This document shows positions 1 through 4,873 of a stretch of DNA of 5,799 nt, piece after piece. The stretch comes from JACXVD01 sp047975785. GTDB taxonomy: Bacteria; Pseudomonadota; Alphaproteobacteria; Sphingomonadales; Sphingomonadaceae. The notes below the pieces were generated by a model that saw only the letters and a program-made list of their open reading frames with translations, did no database searches and was not told the origin of the DNA. The stretch lies in NCBI GenBank assembly GCA_047975785.1, contig JBKEEC010000082.1:1-5799 (forward strand), read 5' to 3'. Made by a program: the position numbers and the translations under genes. Each line of letters starts with the position of its first letter. The first letter of the stretch is position 1.

Positions 1-1286
1 ACATCACGCTGCAAGAGCGCCCAGACATCCTGCCGACGCAGATACTGCACCTCAGGCCCTGCACCATTGACATGACGGCCCATTTTCCTCGCCACATTTT
101 CAATATCATGATCAAGATTGGTCAGACCCCGCCCCAGTATCGACAGGGATGTTCCACGCGGAGCCACTGCGATTGAATCAACATTGAAAGCTGCAACAAT
201 ATCTGTCAGCGGCAGGGCCGGTTCCTGCGCGAATGCCCTTGCCCCAAGCAGCCCCCATTCCTCTGCCGTAGTGGCACGAAAATAAACATCGCGGTCCATC
301 CGCTGGCCGGATGCCAGTATCCGGGCCAGCTCTGTTACGAATGCCAGCCCGCTCGCATTATCGACCGCCCCGTGACAGATCTGGCTGGTGTCAATCGAAT
401 CTCCACAATGGCCGAAATGGTCCCAGTGAGCGACAACCAGAACGGCTCCCGCATCGGGGTTTTTCCCCGGCAGACGGGCAATGAGGTTATGCGTCTGGAC
501 ATCAGCAAGCTTTGAAGTAGCCTCCATGGTTGCTGTCATTTTGAGGGGATAGGGTCTGGCGTTATTATCAGGGATGAACTGGTCTATAACATCTTGTCCG
601 AACAGTGTTTTCGCCGTTTCAAGGGACAAATAGCCATCCAGCGCGGTCCCGCTATCTTCATCCTTAAGCAGATACTGGCCGTGCTTTCTGTGGGCAACAA
701 GCTCTGCAAGCTCTTCCCGCTCCGGCACAATTGCCAGAACTGCTGCTGCCCCTTTCTCTATCAGGGCTTCCCGTTGCTCCCGCTCCTCAGGGTGATCCCA
801 CAGCATGATCGCGACCCGCCCGGCCAGTTCGGAGCGATCAAGGTCAATGCCATGGCGCCCAACCAGCAACAGGGGGGCATTCTCAACCAGGCTACGCCGT
901 CCCGATGTAAACACGATCACAGGGTCGTCATCAGATGAATCAAATGCAACCCGTTTGCGGCCTTTCTGAAAGGAAATGTCAGAACCGGTCGGAGTGCTCA
1001 GTAAAAGCTCAACCGGCTCAAACCATGGGTGCGCCGGATCATTGGTCCCGCTCTCCAGCCCTGCTGCCTGCCATTCACGCGCCAGATAGCGCAGCGTTTT
1101 TGCTTCTCCATCGGTTCCGGGTTGCCGACCGCCAAAATCATCACTCGCCAGAACCGAGATATGCCGGGCCATGGCTGCTTCAAGCCTGTCAAGTGATGAA
1201 TACATGCGCCCATGCTGCATTCCGGACGTGCTGCACCCGCCCAGAATGACCGCAAGGAGGCCTGCAAACACGAGGCATTTTTTCAT
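1..1286 (-). CDS. M28-family zinc metallopeptidase, lipoprotein, with PA-like insert (C-terminus off window)
   Basis: Predicted exported aminopeptidase/carboxypeptidase-type enzyme of the M28 family with a co-catalytic di-zinc centre, probably lipid-anchored at the outer membrane. 428 full codons are visible. The N-terminus is a lipoprotein signal: K2-K3, a hydrophobic stretch, and lipobox L15-G16-G17 before C18, which supports the ATG at 1284-1286 although its Shine-Dalgarno sequence is weak (GGA close to the start). Residues about 120-230 resemble the protease-associated (PA) insert common in this family. The catalytic domain shows AHWDH (zinc ligand H287, D289), GAVDNASG (bridging D309), the E342-E343 pair (general base and zinc ligand) and NVD (D370). 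The last zinc-binding His should lie beyond the left edge. The segment normally reading SDH reads QDV (419-421) here, so the nearby His is lost. The gene follows bdhA on the same strand with a 72-bp gap, so co-transcription is possible. Family assignment is firm; the substrate is unknown. Confidence 0.93.
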   Translation of the reverse strand, partial: MKKCLVFAGLLAVILGGCSTSGMQHGRMYSSLDRLEAAMARHISVLASDDFGGRQPGTDGEAKTLRYLAREWQAAGLESGTNDPAHPWFEPVELLLSTPTGSDISFQKGRKRVAFDSSDDDPVIVFTSGRRSLVENAPLLLVGRHGIDLDRSELAGRVAIMLWDHPEEREQREALIEKGAAAVLAIVPEREELAELVAHRKHGQYLLKDEDSGTALDGYLSLETAKTLFGQDVIDQFIPDNNARPYPLKMTATMEATSKLADVQTHNLIARLPGKNPDAGAVLVVAHWDHFGHCGDSIDTSQICHGAVDNASGLAFVTELARILASGQRMDRDVYFRATTAEEWGLLGARAFAQEPALPLTDIVAAFNVDSIAVAPRGTSLSILGRGLTNLDHDIENVARKMGRHVNGAGPEVQYLRRQDVWALLQRD

Positions 1287-1332
1287 TTTCCGGTGTTACC
1301 CTGCAAGGGAGATTTCGTCCATCATTTCCTAT

Positions 1333-1358
1333 GGTCAAATGCTCAATGAGTCCTGACC
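1333..1358 (-). other. weak inverted repeat directly after the bdhA stop codon
   Basis: GGTCA (1333-1337) and TGACC (1354-1358) form a 5-bp stem around a centre containing CTCAATGAG (1342-1350), itself a near-palindrome. It begins at the base after the bdhA TAG. There is no T-run after it on the minus strand, so it does not look like an intrinsic terminator. It may be a transcript-processing or stabilising structure between bdhA and the M28 gene, or chance. Confidence 0.25.
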
Positions 1359-2111
1359 CTAAGTAGTCCAGCCGCCATCAATAGTGTAATTGGCTCCCGT
1401 AATATTCTGGGCTTCAGGACGACACAAAAACAGTGCCAGTGAGCCAACCTCTTCCGGCTGGGTAAAGCGTTTGGTTGGCTGCCCCGCCAGCAACACATCG
1501 TTGATCACCTGCTCGCGCGTCATTCCACGCGCTTTCATGGTATCAGGTATCTGGTTTTCCACCAGAGGGGTCCAGACATAACCGGGGCTGATGCAATTGG
1601 CTGTAACACCTGTCTGACCCAGTTCGAGTGCCATGGTTTTGACCAGCCCTGTCAGGCCATGTTTTGCAGCAACATATGCCGATTTGAACGGAGATGCCGA
1701 AAGCGAATGTGCGCTGGCAGTGCATATGATGCGCCCCCAGCCCTGTCCCTTCATATGGGGGACTGCAAGGCGCGATGTATGAAAGGCGCTCGACAGGTTC
1801 AGGGCAATAATGGCATCCCATTTTTCAGGCGGGAAATCTTCGACCGGGCTGACAAACTGCATCCCTGCATTATTCACCAGCACATCCACAGGGCCGGCAT
1901 CAGCCATTAATTGTTCGCAACCATCGCGCGTGAGCAGATCGGCGGCGATATGTTGCGCGCCCAGCTCATCGCATAACGCGGCAATAACATCAGGCTCACC
2001 AAACCCGTTGAGAATAACGTCCGCTCCTTCAGATGCCAGCGACCGGGCAATGGCCAGCCCAATACCCGAAGTTGATCCGGTAACAAGGGCACGCTTGCCT
2101 TTGAGGAACAT
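1359..2111 (-). CDS. bdhA: D-3-hydroxybutyrate dehydrogenase (short-chain dehydrogenase/reductase)
   Basis: Cytoplasmic NAD+-dependent enzyme that interconverts D-3-hydroxybutyrate and acetoacetate, used in ketone-body and polyhydroxybutyrate turnover. Numbered from the chosen start (250 aa): cofactor motif TGSTSGIG (11-18), NNAG (80-83), structural N105, catalytic S133, and Y146-x-x-x-K150. Several residues that I recall lining the substrate pocket of Pseudomonas fragi hydroxybutyrate dehydrogenase are present at consistent spacing: Q85, H135, K143, Q187 and W248. This supports bdhA over a generic SDR. One pocket Trp of that enzyme appears to be Tyr (Y178) here, and the protein is about ten residues shorter between the cofactor motif and NNAG. 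The ATG at 2109-2111 is chosen because AAGGAG lies 6 nt upstream and the protein then starts MFLKGK, as relatives do. An in-frame ATG 15 nt further upstream (ending at 2126) overlaps that ribosome binding site and is unlikely. Transcribed divergently from the zinc peptidase gene. Confidence 0.94.
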   Translation of the reverse strand: MFLKGKRALVTGSTSGIGLAIARSLASEGADVILNGFGEPDVIAALCDELGAQHIAADLLTRDGCEQLMADAGPVDVLVNNAGMQFVSPVEDFPPEKWDAIIALNLSSAFHTSRLAVPHMKGQGWGRIICTASAHSLSASPFKSAYVAAKHGLTGLVKTMALELGQTGVTANCISPGYVWTPLVENQIPDTMKARGMTREQVINDVLLAGQPTKRFTQPEEVGSLALFLCRPEAQNITGANYTIDGGWTT

Positions 2112-2117
2112 GGTATT

Positions 2118-2123
2118 CTCCTT
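2118..2123 (-). promoter_or_regulatory. ribosome binding site of bdhA that decides its start
   Basis: The minus strand reads AAGGAG, 6 nt before the ATG at 2111. The alternative in-frame ATG at 2124-2126 sits immediately before this motif and would have the site inside its own coding sequence, so the downstream ATG is preferred. Confidence 0.85.
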
Positions 2124-2161
2124 CATGTTGTTTCACTTGCGCACACCGCTATCTGGCCTGC

Positions 2162-2175
2162 TTGTGAATTGTGAA
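2162..2175. repeat. tandem 7-bp repeat (TTGTGAA)x2 in the bdhA/peptidase divergent region
   Basis: TTGTGAA occurs twice without a gap (2162-2168 and 2169-2175), followed by TTTTA. On the minus strand it reads TTCACAATTCACAA and lies just downstream of a TAAAAT motif (2175-2180) that could be a -10 box for bdhA. The repeat would then lie near the transcription start. It may be a regulator half-site pair; short AT-rich repeats also arise by chance. Confidence 0.4.
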
Positions 2176-2180
2176 TTTTA
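2175..2180 (-). promoter_or_regulatory. candidate -10 box for bdhA
   Basis: The minus strand reads TAAAAT, matching five of six positions of TATAAT, about 64 nt before the bdhA ATG. No good -35 box is found at 16-18 bp (CAAGCC or AAGCCC there), so if the site is used it probably needs an activator or a different sigma factor. Low-confidence call. Confidence 0.3.
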
Positions 2181-2186
2181 TTGCAT

Positions 2187-2199
2187 CCCGTTGAACGGG
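2187..2199. promoter_or_regulatory. perfect 13-bp palindrome CCCGTTGAACGGG, candidate operator
   Basis: CCCGTT and AACGGG are exact reverse complements around a central G. The site lies in the 165-bp divergent region between bdhA and the zinc peptidase gene, just upstream of the candidate bdhA -10 box on the minus strand, a typical place for a repressor site. As RNA it could also form a short 5-bp hairpin with a TGA loop. The binding protein is unknown. Confidence 0.4.
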
Positions 2200-2263
2200 C
2201 TTGGCCGTTTGCCTAATCGCTGGCATCAGTGCGATTGTCCAGAGAACAAGTCAGTTTTGAGAT

Positions 2264-2267
2264 AGGA
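2264..2267 (+). promoter_or_regulatory. ribosome binding site of the zinc peptidase gene
   Basis: AGGA ends 9 nt before the ATG at 2277-2279. It supports that ATG over the in-frame GTG at 2229, which would add 16 residues not expected at the N-terminus of this family. Confidence 0.6.
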
Positions 2268-2276
2268 ACATTACAT

Positions 2277-3149
2277 ATGCGCCTCAACCGGTTCGATACA
2301 TCGCGCATTCGGGTTGAAGATGGAAACAGGGGTGGAGGTTTCCCCGGAGGCGGTGGCGGCAAGCTTGGCTGCGGAACATTGGTTATCGTCATCGTCGCGG
2401 CACTGGTTTTCGGAGCAGACCCCAATGAGCTGTTAACCCAGGTTGGCGGGATGCAGGAGCAGGCCCCGGCTTCACAAGGGGCCGGTTCCAGTATGAATGA
2501 GGAGCAGCTCTGCACCCAGAACCGCTATGCGACAGAAAGCTGTAATGCACTCACTTCTCTGAATGACACCTGGGAACCATTGTTCCAGCAGGCCAATATC
2601 GCATTTGAACAGCCTGTGCTTCACTTTTACAGTGGCCAGACCCGGTCTGGCTGCGGAGCTGCATCAAGCGCAATGGGGCCGTTCTATTGTCCGGCAGATA
2701 TGGGAATATATCTCGATACCAGTTTTTATGACCAGCTTGACCAGCAGCTTGGAGCTGGTGGAGATTTCGCACGCTATTATGTCGTTGCACATGAATATGG
2801 CCACCATGTCCAGAACATGACCGGCCTTGCGAACCAGATCCGTAGCGCACAACAGCAAAACCCGCGCGCAGCCAATCAGCTTCAGGTGCGGATGGAATTG
2901 CAGGCTGATTGCTATGCCGGAGTCTGGGCGGGAAGAAACCGCAGCCTGATCGATGCGGGTGATATGGAAGAAGGCCTGACCGCCGCCAGCGCCATCGGAG
3001 ATGATACGCTACAGCGCAATTCTGGCCAGAGCGTCAATCCGGAAAGTTTTACCCATGGGTCCAGCGCCCAGCGTATGCAATGGCTGCGAACAGGGATTCA
3101 GACCGGCAATGAGGACGCTTGCGATACCTTTGCTGATCTGAGGCGGTAA
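2277..3149 (+). CDS. ypfJ: YpfJ-family neutral zinc metallopeptidase, membrane-anchored
   Basis: Predicted zinc endopeptidase of the YpfJ/KPN_02809 family (Zn_peptidase, PF04228), 290 aa from the chosen ATG and close to the E. coli YpfJ length. A short charged N-terminus leads into a glycine-rich stretch (19-28, mostly Gly), then one hydrophobic span (about 30-47) that probably anchors the protein with the catalytic part in the periplasm. The catalytic motif is HEYGHH, with zinc ligands H172 and H176 and catalytic E173. The second family motif ELQADCYAG supplies the probable third ligand, E207. C79/C89, C126/C138, C212 and C282 could form disulfides in the periplasm. The C-terminal HGSSAQR and CDTF segments are typical of the family. 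The gene is divergent from bdhA and convergent with creD, so it is probably a single-gene unit. The family's physiological substrate is unknown to me. Confidence 0.94.
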   Translation: MRLNRFDTSRIRVEDGNRGGGFPGGGGGKLGCGTLVIVIVAALVFGADPNELLTQVGGMQEQAPASQGAGSSMNEEQLCTQNRYATESCNALTSLNDTWEPLFQQANIAFEQPVLHFYSGQTRSGCGAASSAMGPFYCPADMGIYLDTSFYDQLDQQLGAGGDFARYYVVAHEYGHHVQNMTGLANQIRSAQQQNPRAANQLQVRMELQADCYAGVWAGRNRSLIDAGDMEEGLTAASAIGDDTLQRNSGQSVNPESFTHGSSAQRMQWLRTGIQTGNEDACDTFADLRR

Positions 3150-3156
3150 TCCTGCC

Positions 3157-3167
3157 GGCTTAAAGCC
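3157..3167. other. short palindrome GGCTTAAAGCC after the peptidase stop
   Basis: An exact inverted repeat (GGCTT-A-AAGCC) starts 8 nt after the stop codon at 3147-3149. As RNA it gives only a 4-bp stem with a TAA loop and no following T-run, so it is at best a weak 3'-end structure. Confidence 0.2.
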
Positions 3168-3185
3168 CTCCCGGATTAGACAATT

Positions 3186-3212
3186 GCGCGAAAAAAAGAG
3201 CGGTTTTCGCGC
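3186..3212 (+). terminator. 9-bp hairpin, possible 3'-end structure of the zinc peptidase transcript
   Basis: GCGCGAAAA (3186-3194) and TTTTCGCGC (3204-3212) are perfect reverse complements with a 9-nt loop. It lies 37 nt after the peptidase stop. No T-run follows the stem on the plus strand, so it is not a classic intrinsic terminator in that direction. It shares bases with the creD terminator stem (3200-3207 / 3219-3226), so only one of the two can form at a time. Confidence 0.4.
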
Positions 3213-3226
3213 CATGCAAAAACCGC
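3191..3226 (-). terminator. intrinsic (rho-independent) terminator of creD
   Basis: On the minus strand GCGGTTTT (3226-3219) pairs perfectly with AAAACCGC (3207-3200) across an 11-nt loop, followed by TC and then seven T (3197-3191). A stem followed at once by a T-run is the classic intrinsic terminator arrangement. It lies about 50 nt past the creD stop codon on the strand creD is transcribed from. Confidence 0.75.
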
Positions 3227-3244
3227 CCCCATCCAGTCTGGCCA

Positions 3245-3273
3245 CATCCTGAAAAGTTAAACTCTTCAGGATG
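3245..3273. other. long inverted repeat just past the creD stop
   Basis: CATCCTGAA (3245-3253) and TTCAGGATG (3265-3273) are perfect 9-bp arms. The 11-nt centre adds AGTT and AACT, allowing three more pairs after one A-C mismatch. It begins 5 nt beyond the creD stop on the minus strand. No T-run follows in either direction, so it is more likely a 3'-end stabilising hairpin ahead of the true terminator than a terminator itself. Confidence 0.55.
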
Positions 3274-3278
3274 AGATC

Positions 3279-4724
3279 TTATGCCGGCGTTACTTCTCCG
3301 GCAGTTTCTGCTTCGTCATCATCTGGCCTGCGGCCCACGCTCGACCAGTCAATCTTGCGTGTCGCATACATCACCCCGGCCAGTGCCACGAACAACAGGA
3401 CCGAGCCAATCAGCAGTGACCACGCATCAAGGTTGAGCAGAACAAACAGCAGTGCATAAAGGCCTACCAGCAGAGCGCCCATAAATCGTGCGCGTTTCCA
3501 GCTTCCCAGAACAGCCGCACTATAAGCTGTCAGCAAGCCTATGATGGCAGCACTGGCCAGAATATAGGACGCCGTAAACCCAATCACTTCGGCAAATGCG
3601 AGCAGCAACACGAAAAACAGGATTAACCCGGCACCGGTCAGCAGATATTCTGCCACTGCAACGCGCGCCCCGCCTACAATATCAAACAGAAGGTAAGCGA
3701 GAAAAGTGAAGCCAATAAACAGGAAACCGTATTTTACGGCACGATCTACCTTGGAATAGAGATTTACCGGCTCTACCAGCCCGACACTGACAGACCTGCT
3801 GGAGACGCCTGTATTCTCTCCGGCATAGGCATCAGAGGTGTTATAGGAATATCCCGACATACTTCTAAGCGTGTCATTATTTGGCAGGTCTTGGGGGAAT
3901 GTATAATCGGAACTCGATACAGGCGGCTGCCCCAGCGCCAGCTTGTCTATAGTATAGTTTGCTGAAAACCCCTGATCAGATACCTTCCGTGTTTCAGGCA
4001 GGAATGAACCGGCAAAACTCGGATTGGCCCAGGACGAAGTAACTGACCAGCTGGTAGAACCGCCCCGCGGAACAAGAGTGAGAATTCTGCTGCCACGCAG
4101 ACCATAGCTATAATCAACCGCCAAAGCGCCATCCCCGTTCCACGGGACAAAGGCAAAAAACCCTTCGCTATTGGTTGCAGCGGGGCCTTTTCCGGGCTGA
4201 ATTTCAAGATTTTGTCCGTTGGCGGTAATCGTGCCGCCACGAGTCAGCCCCCGTGCATCGGACACACCCACACGCACTTCTGCCCGGCTCCATATCAGGC
4301 TGTCCCGTTCAATACCAAAACGGGTCAGGTCTGCGGGCAGAACAAATGATGCCTTGCCCTTGACAGTCGCTTCAAACAATACACTGCGGTAAATGGAGAT
4401 CCGGCGTTCCTGCGGTTTGATATCACTTTCTACCGCATTGCTCTGGGGGGAAATATACAAGGAACGCTCAACTGTGTCAGAGCGTGTCAGTGTTTTTCCA
4501 TCCTGCTCGACCGTTACCATTTCCGTGGTTGTATACGGGACGACCAGCACAGGCCCGGCAATAACCTGCTCACCACCCCAGCCAGAATAGATTGATTGCT
4601 GTGCAGTCTGGGCCTGATCCTGCCTGTCATAGACGAGAGCATAGACCATTGCTAATGGCACTGCGAGAAAGCCTGCAATCAATATTGTAAACAGGAGTTT
4701 TATTCCGGGCGATCTTGTGCGCAT
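3279..4724 (-). CDS. creD: CreD-family inner membrane protein
   Basis: Integral inner-membrane protein of the CreD family (PF06123). In E. coli creD belongs to the CreBC regulon and affects colicin E2 tolerance and envelope integrity; in some other bacteria it is linked to beta-lactamase expression. The biochemical role is unknown. The 481-aa product has one N-terminal membrane span (about 9-30), a large periplasmic domain (about 31-330) beginning with the GWGGEQ and GPVLVVPY segments, then about five spans (332-350, 358-379, 381-404, 414-431, 435-453) and an acidic C-terminal tail. The ATG at 4722-4724 is chosen because AGGGA lies 6 nt upstream; an in-frame GTG at 4748 has no such site. It is somewhat longer than E. 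coli CreD (about 450 aa), partly from a Ser/Asn/Tyr-rich stretch around residues 270-310. No creA, creB or creC is visible nearby. A clear terminator follows the gene. Confidence 0.94.
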   Translation of the reverse strand: MRTRSPGIKLLFTILIAGFLAVPLAMVYALVYDRQDQAQTAQQSIYSGWGGEQVIAGPVLVVPYTTTEMVTVEQDGKTLTRSDTVERSLYISPQSNAVESDIKPQERRISIYRSVLFEATVKGKASFVLPADLTRFGIERDSLIWSRAEVRVGVSDARGLTRGGTITANGQNLEIQPGKGPAATNSEGFFAFVPWNGDGALAVDYSYGLRGSRILTLVPRGGSTSWSVTSSWANPSFAGSFLPETRKVSDQGFSANYTIDKLALGQPPVSSSDYTFPQDLPNNDTLRSMSGYSYNTSDAYAGENTGVSSRSVSVGLVEPVNLYSKVDRAVKYGFLFIGFTFLAYLLFDIVGGARVAVAEYLLTGAGLILFFVLLLAFAEVIGFTASYILASAAIIGLLTAYSAAVLGSWKRARFMGALLVGLYALLFVLLNLDAWSLLIGSVLLFVALAGVMYATRKIDWSSVGRRPDDDEAETAGEVTPA

Positions 4725-4784
4725 GTCGTTTCCCTTTTCCTTGAACACCTACACGACAAAGCGCGCTATATGTGCGACGAATGA

Positions 4785-4809
4785 ATTGCAAATGAACTAT
4801 TGCAAATGA
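4785..4809. repeat. 11-bp direct repeat ATTGCAAATGA, two copies
   Basis: ATTGCAAATGA occurs exactly at 4785-4795 and again at 4799-4809, a 14-bp period with the 3-bp spacer ACT. Each copy contains the palindrome TTGCAA. Identical 11-mers this close in a short divergent promoter region suggest two binding sites for one regulator. Confidence 0.55.
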
Positions 4810-4812
4810 GAT

Positions 4813-4827
4813 CTGGTCAGACTGATC
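4813..4827. promoter_or_regulatory. operator-like palindrome, GntR/FadR-type resemblance
   Basis: The 15-bp stretch CTGGTCAGACTGATC is centred on the perfect TCAG-A-CTGA palindrome (4817-4825). The TGGTCAGACTG core (4814-4824) matches five of the six fixed positions of the TNGTNNNACNA pattern of FadR-subfamily GntR regulators, which include the lactate regulator LldR. Because the gene just downstream encodes a lactate-type dehydrogenase, such an operator would make sense. This is an inference from a short match; no regulator gene is visible in the window. Confidence 0.35.
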
Positions 4828-4873
4828 ATCTTGTAACTGCAATCGATAGTGTCAAAGAAGAGATGCGACTACA

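Larger units (their letters stand above)
4725..4873. promoter_or_regulatory. divergent promoter region between creD and the FMN dehydrogenase gene
   Basis: This 149-bp gap must hold the start signals of both genes. For creD the minus strand carries a perfect TTGACA -35 (4855-4850), with CAAGAT (4833-4828) at 16-bp spacing as a poor -10. For the dehydrogenase gene TTGCAA (4801-4806) with GATCAT (4824-4829) at 17-bp spacing is a possible but weak pair. Both would overlap the operator-like palindrome at 4814-4824. I see no strong consensus promoter; the region itself is certain, the boxes are not. Confidence 0.4.

Noticed and set aside
594..938. Plus-strand open frame of 114 codons
   Set aside because: It lies wholly antisense to the M28 peptidase, whose frame shows clear catalytic motifs; the antisense translation is Cys/Pro-rich with no recognisable domain.
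1299..1309. CCCTGCAAGGG inverted repeat upstream of the M28 gene
   Set aside because: Only a 4-bp stem with a 3-nt loop and no T-run; too small to call a regulatory structure.
1810..2265. Plus-strand open frame of 151 codons running from within bdhA into the divergent region
   Set aside because: Mostly antisense to bdhA, Ser/Pro-rich and without a ribosome binding site. The bdhA frame is supported by SDR motifs.
2229..2276. GTG-initiated N-terminal extension of the zinc peptidase
   Set aside because: No ribosome binding site at the GTG, whereas AGGA precedes the ATG at 2277; the extra 16 residues are not expected in the family.
4725..4748. GTG-initiated N-terminal extension of CreD
   Set aside because: The GTG at 4748 lacks a Shine-Dalgarno sequence; AGGGA is well placed for the ATG at 4724, which gives a normal CreD N-terminus.
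4863..4865. ATG upstream of the FMN dehydrogenase as its start
   Set aside because: It is out of frame with the dehydrogenase; the in-frame ATG is at 4874.
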